Shown here: positions 35,814 to 46,349 of the stretch, one piece after another
Position numbering within the stretch: position 1 is the stretch's first letter
Layout: every line of letters begins with the position of its first letter
Origin: Teratosphaeria epicoccoides
Lineage: Eukaryota > Ascomycota > Dothideomycetes > Mycosphaerellales > Teratosphaeriaceae
NCBI GenBank assembly: GCA_021401465.1
Contig: JADDMT010000124.1
Location: forward strand, 1-64,000
Direction: 5' to 3'
DNA: 64,000 nucleotides
Program-made: the position numbers and the translations under genes
The notes under the pieces: generated by a model
Told to the model about the DNA's origin: nothing
Seen by the model: the letters and a program-made list of their open reading frames with translations, nothing else
The model's database searches: none

Positions 35814-35955
35814 GCATTAGCTACGAAGCTAATCTAAGCATGTCTCTTATTCTCCTTAGGTTTTTTTTCTAGGTGTGCCTTTAGGCATTAATAATGTATA
35901 AGTAGGGCGTTTGCTTCTTGTTATTACTTCGCGCGTTATGCGCTACATACATGTG

Positions 35956-38900
35956 TTAAGAATTCTGCTCTAAAACTCTTATCTTCCTACGAATCGACCT
36001 TCTTAAGCCCTGCTTACACCTCCTCTACTCTTCGAATTCATGAATAGCTTCCGGAGCGTTCTTATAGTCCTAAGCCGGAACCTATTATGTGTACTTAGGT
36101 AGGTATCCTTTCTACTTTACTAGATAGTACGTTACGCCTTTACGCCGCATACTGTCCTTAATACCCTCGACTTCCTACTCTTCGTTCTCTTCTGCTACTA
36201 GCATCAGGTCTACAGGCTCTTCGCCCTTACGCTATACCTATAGTTTAAGTAGAGATACGTAGAAGACGTCATGCACATAATATGACGATAGTAACAATAG
36301 CTAGTATGCCTACGAGCCTATCGCGTCGCGTATCTAGAAGGGTCCGACGAACCTTGGCGTCATCTTCTTACTTAGAAGTTTTAGCTTAAGATTCTTCGTT
36401 AATAGTAACACCTTCGTACTAACCGCATACTACATCGGTTTAGTACAGGCGTTATTATGTTTAATCTAGGATTCTAAGGCCTTTTTTTAGTGTTCTATTA
36501 GCACCGAATGTACCTCGCGCATACGCCGCACTAATTCCGCGGCAGCTGGCACCCTCTCCTTAGAAGACTCGTCCTAAGGCGGTTCTAGGTGTATTTCCGG
36601 ATCAAAGCCATAAAGAATCTAAAATGGCGACATGCGCATAGTAGCATGCACGCTATTATTAACTGCAAATTCCGCTATAGGAATTATGTCAGCCTAGGCA
36701 TCCTAGTTCTTAGCGTAGTAGCACCGAAGGTACTACTTAAGAGTCTAGTTTATACGTTTAGTCTAACTATTAGTCTATAGATAGAATGCTATACTTAGGT
36801 AGTACTTAATACATGCCTTAAACACAAATTCTTGCTAGTATTTATTAGTAAAGACAGAACCTCGATCTGATAGGATACTTTAGGGGACACTAAAGCGTCG
36901 TATGACTTCGTCGCAAAGTAGTTGCGCAAGCTTGCTACTTGTGCACTTTTTCGTACATAGGATAAAGACATTCATCTTCGAGTATTAGTCGACTACTACA
37001 AGGACAGCATTAACTACATTGCCTCTCTACCTTGCTAGTAGCAAATTAGTGATAAAATCTATAGTCAAGTCTTACTATAGTCTCTCTAGTAGTAGGAGTG
37101 CCTAAGCATCGCTATAGGGGCAATAGCGCCAAGATTTGCTAATCTGGCATGTCTAGCAGGATTTGACATAGTTAGAGACATCCTGTTCTAGCGTCAGCTA
37201 CTAGTATTTACGTCTAAGAAGCGCGTTTGTCTTCTCTACGCTAAAATGGCCTGCAAGTTCATTGTCATAATGAATACAGAGGAGCTGTAAACAGAGTACG
37301 TAGTTAGCGGGTACGTAGAGTCTATTGTCAAAGTACTACAAGTCGCCTGACTTAGTCTAGTACTTCAGACTACCTGCGGTGTCCTAGAGGGCTACACCCT
37401 TATTAATTAACTCCGGTTCTTACTCTTATAACCGCTAAATAAGTCTCGAGACCTCTTTAAAGTGTTCTTTAGACATTACATGCTTACTACATGTAAGCTA
37501 GTTGACTACCGCATAGATCGAGCTAGACATAGTCGCTATAACCGCTAGGTAGGAGGGTTTGTCGCTAGCAGAGGCCGTAAGGCCCTATTAGACCTGCAGT
37601 CGACCTATAAGAGGAGCTAACAACAGATCGCTACCCTAAACTACAAGCTTCGTTTATAGCATAGGGAGAAGCTGTTAGTTACCTTGCTCCCTAGTACTAT
37701 AGTCTAGTCGTCGCGAAGGACTGTTACCTAGATTCGTCTTTCCGGAACGATGCTAGATAACGAAGTCAAAGCTAGCAAGGAAAGTCGCCTACCTTGCTTG
37801 CCGACTACTTAGCTGCTTCACGCCTATGAAGCCGCGAAGGTTGTTATAGTTAGTAAGCACCTTAATAGGGTACGCTACGCCTTCGAGGTAGTGTTAGTAC
37901 TCCTTAAAGCCGTTAACAATAGCCAAAAGCTCTTAGTCGTAAGTCTCGTAGTTAAGTTTAGCGCCCTGCATCTTCCGCAACTAGAAGGTAATTAGGTACT
38001 ATCGCGTACTACCTTCGTGCGACTAGAGCTGCGATATAATTACGGCTATTACGAATTTTGAAGTATCGGTCTCTATTCGGATCTTCGTAGCAGGGTTAAA
38101 GTACTAAAGTATAGGCGTAGTTTAAAAGGCTACTTTAAGTTTAGAGAAAGCTTTGCTCTAAGCCTCCTCCTAAGGTACTATCCCTAGCTTTTTTCCTCGA
38201 ATCGCGCCCTTTGCGAGGGCCGTAAGGGGAGCCATGATCTTTAAGTAGGATCATATGAATCTGCGATAGAACTTAGTAAATCCTAGGAACACCTGTACTT
38301 CTCGGAGGGTAGTTAGCTATAGCTACTCCGCGATTATAGACACCCTTTAGTCATCTATGATGACTCCTTCCATAGAGACAATGTATCCAAGAAACTTAAT
38401 CCTATCTGTTAGGAATAAGCACTTCTTTAGGTTCGCATATAGAGCGAACTTGTAGAGCCGTTTAAGTACTATCCTTAGATGCTAAATATGCTCCTCCTTC
38501 AAGTCGGAGTAGACTAGTATATCGTCTAAATATACTACGTAGCAGGTGTTAACGAGGCCGGCTAGGGCCTAGTTAATATACGCTTAGAACGTCGCTAGTA
38601 TATTAGTCAAGCTAAATGGCATCACTATATACTCGAAGTGTCTATACCGTGTTTAGAACGCGGTCTTCTACTTGTCGCCCCTTTAGATCGGTATCTAGTA
38701 GTTGGCGTCCTTTAAGTCGATAGACAAGAAGATAGCGGCGCGACTAAGGTAGTCAAGCGTCTCGCTAATAAGTAGTAGGGGGCAGCGGTTCTTCTAAGTT
38801 ACCGCGTTAAGGCCCCTATAGTTAACGCATAGGCGGAGTGTGTTATCCTTCTTTAGGACGAACATAACTAGCGCTCTAGCCTCGCTGTCGCTTCGTCGGA

Positions 38901-40695
38901 TCCACGCGTTTCTTTGCGCCTTATAGAGATAGTCTTGAAGTGTTTCGAGCTACGATTCTGACATAGGGTATAGAGGTCGATACGGAGGATTGTAACCCTC
39001 CTTAAGGTTAATCGCATGTTCCGAGTCTAGGGCCTAGGCATAGGCTACAGCCTCTACGTCGAAAATATCGGCGTATTCCTCTAACTTAGGCAGAAGGATA
39101 ACGTCTTCCTTGACGTTCTATATGCGGACTACATACATACATTAGACCTTCTTCATGTCCTTGTAGAAGCTGTGTATGTCACGCATCCTTACTATAGGAA
39201 CTTCGCCTACAGAGCTGTAGAACTAATTGTTAGTAGCTCTATTAACAACGACTCCCTACTTGTAGCGCCAAGGGCGGCCGAGTAGGAGCTCCTTATTAGG
39301 AACGTCTTTAGTGTAGAAGACTTCGTTAGTCTTGCGTACTTCTCCTAAGGAGTCCGCGAGTTAGAGGCGCACGTTATACGCGCCTTAAGCTACTACACCT
39401 TCGCCCTAAAAGGACTTCATAGTAGATAGTAGGGCTCCTAGGATCGGCTTTAAACCGAGCTGTACGATTACCCGCTAGGGTATCATGTTAACCTCCGCAA
39501 GGTCGTCTAACATATAGTCTACTAGCTTAAGCAAGCCATTAACTTAGACCGTACCGGATAGGTGCTAGGTAGGCTACAAGTCTACACTATTAGTAACAGA
39601 CAGCTTAGATACCCGTAGTAGCCATTTAGTTGTCTTAGGCTTGTCCTTCTTTCGCCTTCCCTCTAGGGAGGTTTCGGACACCTTGCTTACCTTTTTCCTA
39701 TTACTTCGTTTAGGATAGCGAGCCGCCTAGTAGTCCCTTGCTCTACAGATGTAGCAGCTGCTTAGAGGCTTCTCGCTACTGTCTTTAGGCTCGGAGGGCT
39801 TGCTCCTCTAGAACGAACTACTACGTTAGACGTGACCCTTAGGGCGCTTGTAATAGCGGCCCTTTAGTAGGTCCTTAGGGCTTAGACGCTTATTATCCTT
39901 GCCGCCTAATTTTCTATTTCACTTCAAGGTGATCTCCATATGTGTCGCAAGGGACACAAGGTCTTGCCAAGTTGTTAGAAGTTCATGAAAAGTCATGATT
40001 ATGTTCCGAAGATTGTCATTAAGTTTAACAAGTAGGTACCGTACGTGTTACGTCTTAGTATAGGGTAGCATCTGTCTCTCGAGTATAGCGAGGTAGGTAG
40101 CGAAGCTAGAGGTAGTTTGTCCCTTCTCCTACTTGGCCTTCTTATACTCGACAGACATAGTAAGGGCGCAGTTCCCTAGATCCTCGACCTAGTTGACATA
40201 GAACTAGCAAAAGTCTGCCTATGTATACGTTCTATTATAGACCCGCATAAGGTTATACTACTCATGCTAATTATTACGAGGTTCTTTATCCTCTTTAAGC
40301 TATATTATACCTAAGGCGACTTGTTCGCCCTCTGTAGAATATCCGCGTAGGTTAAGCATGAAAACTACCTTATACGCCTATAAGAAAGTTCGAGCCTCCT
40401 TCAAGGTGTCTCCCTTAAACAGCTTCAGGTTACGTGCGTTACGACTGCCTCCTAGTTAGCCTACTATAGCCCCGAATTCAGGCACTAGACTCGTAGGCAC
40501 ACGTAAAGGGTCTACGCCTACTAGTAAGTTGTCTTCGTAGGTCCCTAGCGTAAAATCTCGCTAGATTTCTTCGTCCGCTAGTTTATTAGTACTACTTATA
40601 GCGACGTCTTTGTCGTCCTTACTATTGTCGCTACTAGAAGCGGTGCAGCTCTAGCTCTAGTTCGCAAGGCAGTTCGCGACCTAATCGACAATCAT
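35956..40695 (-). pseudogene. A3 gag-pol polyprotein, RIP-damaged
   Basis: An ATG at 40695 (MIVD) and the TAA at 35956-35958 are in one frame of 1,580 codons, so gag and pol look fused. Gag includes LKEARTFL and a CCHC-like knuckle at 39715-39756 (CYICRARDY, His changed to Tyr). A protease-like LVDYMLDDLAEVNMIP follows near 39.5 kb. RT is about 38.2-39.0 kb with the YLDD block near 38505-38545. RNase H is about 37.75-38.2 kb, integrase about 36.6-37.4 kb, and the chromodomain about 36080-36190. Stops are TAG/TAA. Closest overall to chromovirus Ty3/Gypsy elements. Confidence 0.85.
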
Positions 40696-40968
40696 GGCTA
40701 TAAGGTCTAGGTTAATAGTCAGGGTTAGCTACGGTCCCTATATAGGGGGCCTATTACCTTGTCTGCTACGTAATTAGCCTCTAGCAGAACCGTCGCTTAA
40801 TGTAGTGTCGCTTGTAGGGGGTACTTCTGCAGGCTAGTTACTTAGGCTAGCTTCGCTATCACAGGCGCTTAGGATAGCGCTCGCTACGCGTTAGTTGCAA
40901 GTACGTAGTACTCTAGATATATCGTAGTATTCTCTGCTAGACTGCAAAGTAGGGGGGAGAAAGCAGAA

Positions 40969-41329
40969 CTAATATAGATATATATGCTATATGATATGAA
41001 AATATCTCGTAGTATGACAGAGTAATCCGACCTTTTAATAGGTACAAGATAGCGCTACTTTCTGCTTATTACAGAGGTAGCGCTAAGGGTGCTTATAACC
41101 CCTGACGCCCCTTAATTAGGGAAAGCATGTCCGAGCCTATCCCCGTAGGGGTATCGTAGGGTTAGCGACATAGGGGCATCCTACGTTAACCATTAATCCT
41201 ACTTAGACGACATATAAGCTAACGTATGTACGAAGGACCCCCTTGCTATGTGTAGTAGGGTTACTACATGCTAAGGGCAGGCATCAGAACCTATGCGGCT
41301 CTAATAGCCCCCTAGTATCAACCGTATCA
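40969..41329 (-). repeat. A-family LTR (5' LTR of A3)
   Basis: 361 bp; on the minus strand TGATACGGTTGATAC...ATATCTATATTA. Confidence 0.88.
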
Positions 41330-41559
41330 CGTTACTATTACTCGATAGGTAGGATTAACTATCAAGCAGTAGTTACACTAGGGCACTTCGTGATTATAAA
41401 GAGCATATAGGGTCCCTAATACTAGACAAGCTATCATCTAGTCTCTAATACGCTACAGATGTGCTAGCTCTGCCATAATGGCTTAATGATACTAAGCAAA
41501 GAGGTAGTAATTAAATCAATCAAAAAACAGTGTTATAGGGGACCTATTAATTAGCAGGC

Positions 41560-42850
41560 GAAAGACATAGAGTAGTAGTAGTCTTGTTCGATTTAATGAG
41601 GAGCGTACTAATAGTCTTATAAGCTACACATTGTCAAAGCTATCTAACAGCTATGTTATCTACTCTAGAAGTAGTAGTGTTAGTCTATTAATAGCCTCAT
41701 GTACTAATAGATTAACATTCGGTTAGAAGCGAGGTACTACATGATGCTTGTTAGACTATACTAGCTTTAGCTTAGTATTACTAGCATCTAGATAGGCCTT
41801 TGCGGAGTTGCGGAGGTAATAGTAGGCGAGCTCATATAGCCTTCTACTACTCTCTAGCTTATTAGCGTCGCTAGTAATAGCAGCTATATTAACGCTGACT
41901 TGTACTAAGGTACTAGCGTACTATGCTAACGTGTCTACAGGAAGGTACTTATCCATATCTGCTAAGAGTTAGCAAAGTGCCTCGAGGCGTACTACAACTA
42001 CACTATAATCGGCGTACTAGGTAGGGGTTATGCATATCGAGCGAAGTTAATTAACAGCTCTCTAGTATGTCGATCGACTCTGTAAGTACTCTGTGATTAG
42101 GACTTACTAAAACCTGTGGCTTTAAGGTATTCCTTAATTGCAGCTAATTAGGGACTATTAGCGTCGATTCGCATACTACTTTAGCGGCTAGGCATAGTCT
42201 TATGACTCTCCGGATATCTATATAGCCGCTTAGGGACCCCTAGCACATAATGTGGCCGCTATGGTTAGCTGCGAATCTTGTGGTTCCTCTACAAGATTAA
42301 GAACTTAGTAGTAGCTGTCTAGATGATAGGCATGTAGACCGCAATAAAGGCAATCTTGTTAGAGAGGTAGTCTTCGCTCTAATAGCTACTATCTTTAAGC
42401 ACTTGAAACTAGTCTCTCTAGTAATTAAGCTTAGTCTTTAAGAGCTAGCCCTACTACACCTTAATGCGCTAATTCATCTTGCTTGTCCTATACTAATAAC
42501 AATTAGCAAATGTAAGCTCGTTCCTTGGTAGCAGCTAGGGTCTAAAGACTAGCTACTTAGCTTGCTAGCAATGCTGCATGTCTGGCTAGCGTAGGGGCTC
42601 GTCGTTGTTGTCGTCGTCGTCTTGATTGTCAGAGTCGTCTATCTCGTCAAATAGCAATAGCCCTTAGTCGCTAGCTGTAGCTACTACCCTTGCCGCGAAT
42701 TAAGCCTCTTGCTAATCGCCTAGCTCCTCTGCGTCTAGACAACGGCCTTCGCCTACGTCCCTACGAGCTTCTTGTAACAGCTAAAAGTGAGTATCAGCTA
42801 GATCTAGTGTCTTAAGACCCCTGTCGCTCTAGATTATTTAAGGTACTATC
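41560..42850 (-). pseudogene. Unidentified long ORF, RIP-damaged
   Basis: On the minus strand one frame reads through TAG/TAA stops for about 400 codons: KTLDLADTHF-LLQEARRDV, an acidic run (DEIDDSDNQDDDDNNDE at about 42600-42645), NKIAFIAVYMPII, RPHYVLGVPKRLYRYPESHK, AAIKEYLKATGFSKS, and RVDRHTRELLINFARYA. The flanks 41330-41560 and 42850-43725 carry nothing I recognise. I do not know the family. It could be a gene of an unclassified DNA transposon or a single gene caught in the repeat island. No retroviral motifs are present. The start is not resolved. Confidence 0.4.
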
Positions 42851-43725
42851 AAGAACTCCTGTACACATTAAGAGTATTATGTAAGGACGCTTAGCTTCGT
42901 GCGTCTGATAATGCTAACGTAGATCTACATGATATTACGAGACTACACGTTAATAGCAGTGTAAATGCTAATTCTATACATCTCTATCTTGTAATAGGCG
43001 TTAATTAACTAGCCCTAGTTTAGTCTAGGAGCTTGAAGGACACTACGCTTTACCCTTAAAGGACAACTACACTCTTGAAAGCCCTAGGGGTTAACACTCT
43101 ATGTAGCTTAGAAAAGGCGATTACTATTATAATTAAGTAGTAAGTATACTATGATTAGACTATAAGTGTCCTTATTATCTAACTGTCCTGTATGTATATC
43201 GAAAGTGCATGTATAGGTTCTCCCTACTATAATGCAGAGTATTACTTTTGTTATACTTACTACATAATAGCAGTATAAGTCACTACTCTTCCCTTTCCCC
43301 TTCCTCTTAATTAAGCTTCTTCTTATAGCTAAGGGTAATACGTTGCTACTATAACGTTCTACAGCTTATGTTGTATCTATTTGCAGACAATATATCTAGT
43401 ATCTCCTTGTTAGTAGACTACTAGCACTAGTATTAATGCTCTATAAGGTAGTTAACCTTTACTACAACTTCGCCTCTAATATAAGGTACATATTTGCGGA
43501 AGCCCTAATCATCAAGCTACCTTGTAAGGCAACTGCAACTAATAATCGTCTGTTCTTCCTGCATGATAGTCTTGCGGATATTAAAATAGCAGACACTAAT
43601 AGCTATAGCTTACTGCACATACTTGTGCTAGTGCGGCTAGTCGATTACCTGAGGTAGCATGGTGAAAACAACAACGATATTAGTGCTGATAGATTATTGT
43701 TAATAGGTATATAGGCCTATGGAGG

Positions 43726-43991
43726 TGTTAGAAGGTCGATTCTTGATGTGGGAGAACACCCCTCATGTGGAATTGGCACATTTGGACCGCCGTCGACATC
43801 TTCTAGGGATCGTGAAAACATGATTCAAGATGTGATGTGGATGCAGGTCGAGCTAACACGTCGCATGGCTCGTGCGAATTTCTGCGCTTGTCGCTCTGTA
43901 TAAAATGATCCTAATTCTGTTCTTTGAATCCACATATTCACAGAAAGACGAGAAGAACACTTATCTGACTGCTTGACTGTCAGACACAACA
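43726..43991 (+). repeat. Copia-type LTR remnant with primer-binding-like sequence
   Basis: TGTTAGAAGGTCGATTCTTG at the start, a TATAAAAT box near 43900, and ACACAACA at the end give the TGTT..AACA form of fungal Ty1/Copia LTRs. The next bases, GTTATCAGGC, resemble the initiator-tRNA primer site that follows such LTRs. No internal Copia genes follow. It marks the boundary between the RIP-mutated island and normal sequence. Confidence 0.45.
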
Positions 43992-44110
43992 GTTATCAGG
44001 CACACATTCAGTCATATATCCCAACCGGCTTCCACCTTTGCGACAACGACTCATAATATTGCCTTGTCGACAGCAACCCATCGCAAAGGCCACGAACAGT
44101 CGCTCCTGTG

Positions 44111-44190
44111 AACAAGCAGTCACTCCCATGAACAAGCAGTCACTCCTACAAACAAGCAGTCACTCCTATAAACAAGCAGTCACTCCACGC
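44111..44190. repeat. 20-bp tandem repeat, four units
   Basis: AACAAGCAGTCACTCC plus four variable bases, at 44111, 44131, 44151 and 44171, with a degenerate fifth unit just to the left. Confidence 0.9.
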
Positions 44191-44985
44191 AATGAGTGAA
44201 ACGTTTTGCTGACTGGTAGAACAACAAGTAGTGGCACTCGTTCTGCGGACAGGCACACGATACCATCTGCATCTGGGCCGGAACTGAGAGTGACTGCCAT
44301 GGCGGTTCGCAAAGTCACAGTGAAATGACAGCAGCTACTAAAGGCTTGTCCTTGCGCCTGTAGCCAAGATGTCGCAGGCGACTCGTGCCATGTGGTAGGT
44401 GGCTCACCAGCGGTCGCGGCTTCCCGACTTGCAAGATTTGTGGATCCGACCTTGCATTCTTTGAAACTTTTCAGATCGTACCAAGGTATGGACCGTCGCA
44501 GTTCGATCGTTGCAGGATGCAGAAAGATCTGAATAGCGAATGGGTCATTCAGCAACGGCACCATATATACCTGGCTTGTAGTCTTCTTTGCCTGCAGAAT
44601 TCAAGGTGCGGCTACATCAGCCTAAACGGTATGTGCACTATTTCATGCTGCAGCTGGGGCTCATAAGGGTAGGTACCTCCGGTTCCAGAGCCACCGATAC
44701 TTCATCACTGTCTGGCGGCACGGCTGGTCTGCTGACACTTGTTTGTCGGATGGATCAGCTTCAGATATCGACCGAGCAGTTGCGCGTACGTCTTCCAAGC
44801 CGCTCGGCGCACGATTTGTCCTGCTGCTGCAACTAGGCTGGTCATACCGCAATGCAGCATTCCACAGCAGCCGCTGCCGAGGTGCCTGCGACGTGCTCGC
44901 GTCCCCCTATTGAGATATCGTTCTCGCCGCGATCAGTTCAGAAGGGCGCAAGTCGGTGAGGGCTGGTCTGACCAGACTCGACGGC
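44191..44985. other. Intergenic, no gene seen
   Basis: Normal-composition sequence downstream of the J-domain gene. The short open frames on both strands have no recognisable domain. Confidence 0.5.
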
Positions 44986-46113
44986 TCACTTCCTCGTACC
45001 GACACTTCCGCTGACACCATCACTCCCGCATACTTCTCTATCCCGGAGCACTTTGGCCACCTTCTCCTCGCGCATGGCTTCGACATCCGCAGGCGCAAGT
45101 TGTCCCGTGGTTGCTTCTCTCTGTCTCGTAAACCACAGTATCCTTTCCTCTCTGCTGCTCATACCAGCCATGTCCTGTCGCACCTTTCTCAGCTCCTTCG
45201 CCGCCCGATTATGCGCTATATTTCTTCTTTCCACTATATAATCGCCAGCATCCTGCGCTCGTCCATAGTTGGCGGAGGAGCCTATGATAACGAAGAAGAT
45301 GACGAATGACAGAAAGTATGAGTTCTTCATGTACACAGGTGCCCTCGGAGCATTGAATGAGCCGCCTTCGCGTTCTGCGCGACGAGCATGGAAAAGCTCC
45401 CAGTCCTCCCAAGTCGCATTCTGCCAGATCGGGTCCGAGTGGTCGTTCCAGCTTTGACTGAAAGGGCCAGGTTGGTGGGCGCCTGATGTTGCACCACTCC
45501 CTGCAGCGTCCGCTCGCCCATCCCATCCTGCACCAAAGCGATCGTAAGCGCTCCGTTTCGCTGGATCCGACAAAATCTTGTGCGCCGCCACAATCAGGCG
45601 ATACCGCTCCATCTTCAATTTGTGCGCTGGATCTCCATTGTGCTTTTCCTTGCCCATATCGGGATGATACTGCTTGACCAACTCGTAGTATCTAGCCTTG
45701 CTGTAAACGGCATTATGCTTGATACCAAAAATCGCATAGGGAGTGGGACATGATCGGCCCTTGGGCGTTTCGGGCCAGACATGCTGCTCCTTTCTCGATG
45801 AATGCTCCCAATCTCCATGATTCAATTCATCTTGGCCGCCGGCGATGGTGGCATACCCCTTCCACTCCGCACCATCGACACCACACCATGTCTGCTGTCG
45901 TGTGCTTGATGACGTCGATGACAGTGAATGGGCATGGATGCTGTTGCAAACATTGAGGAAAATGATGGGCTTCCTGCTCAGCATATTTCGATCATCAGTG
46001 GGAGTACGGGGTGAAACGCATGGTTTCGTCCCTCGTTGGTGTCCAGAGAAGTGGTTGTGGTGGTGAGAATGTATGCGCCAGAATGCGCAGGCTTGTGAAA
46101 CAAATGAGCACAA
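44986..46113 (-). CDS. J-domain (DnaJ/Hsp40) membrane protein, probably mitochondrial
   Basis: A 375-residue uninterrupted frame. The J domain is at residues about 124-194 (PYAIFGIKHNAVYSKARYYE, HPD at 150-152, then ILSDPAKRSAYDRFGAGW), followed by a Gly/Asp-rich linker with SWNDHSDPIWQNATWEDWE and one hydrophobic segment at 265-280 (SYFLSFVIFFVIIG). The C-terminal part is basic and coiled-coil-like. J proteins stimulate Hsp70 ATPase through the HPD loop. The Arg/Ser-rich N-terminus without acidic clusters before residue 80 fits a mitochondrial presequence. The true start may be Met44 (position 45984). The gene is divergent from the one at 46350. Confidence 0.8.
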   Translation of the reverse strand: MCSFVSQACAFWRIHSHHHNHFSGHQRGTKPCVSPRTPTDDRNMLSRKPIIFLNVCNSIHAHSLSSTSSSTRQQTWCGVDGAEWKGYATIAGGQDELNHGDWEHSSRKEQHVWPETPKGRSCPTPYAIFGIKHNAVYSKARYYELVKQYHPDMGKEKHNGDPAHKLKMERYRLIVAAHKILSDPAKRSAYDRFGAGWDGRADAAGSGATSGAHQPGPFSQSWNDHSDPIWQNATWEDWELFHARRAEREGGSFNAPRAPVYMKNSYFLSFVIFFVIIGSSANYGRAQDAGDYIVERRNIAHNRAAKELRKVRQDMAGMSSREERILWFTRQREATTGQLAPADVEAMREEKVAKVLRDREVCGSDGVSGSVGTRK

Positions 46114-46349
46114 TTGAGGGGTTCAAATCGTCTTCCGAGATCGCCGAGATGTGGCTTGGCGATCGCTGTACCAACGTTTGTCGTGCCTGCCTCTTTCGTC
46201 AACATCCTTATCATCAAAAGTGCAACTCTTGTCACTTTTGTTCGTAGTAAGGAGGATCGCTTGTAACCAGAAAGGAAGACCTAGGAGCCGTAGGACGGAA
46301 TAGCAGGATAATGACACCCTGCTTCCATGAGCAGTCCTGATCATTCGAG

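Larger units (their letters stand above)
33159..41329 (-). mobile_element. A3: near-complete A-family chromodomain Ty3/Gypsy element
   Basis: Two direct LTRs (33159-33518, 360 bp; 40969-41329, 361 bp) enclose gag, protease, RT, RNase H, integrase, chromodomain and the plus-strand extra ORF. Total 8,171 bp. The five bases on each side (TAGAG left, CGTTA right) do not match, so one end may have been exchanged by recombination. This is the reference copy for A1 and A2. Confidence 0.9.

Noticed and set aside
43436..43657. 73-codon plus-strand open frame
   Set aside because: No motif, inside decayed repeat sequence, and composition gives such frames by chance.
46110..46145. tRNA T-arm-like GGTTCAAATC
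   Set aside because: No matching acceptor stem, D-arm or anticodon arm in the surrounding sequence.
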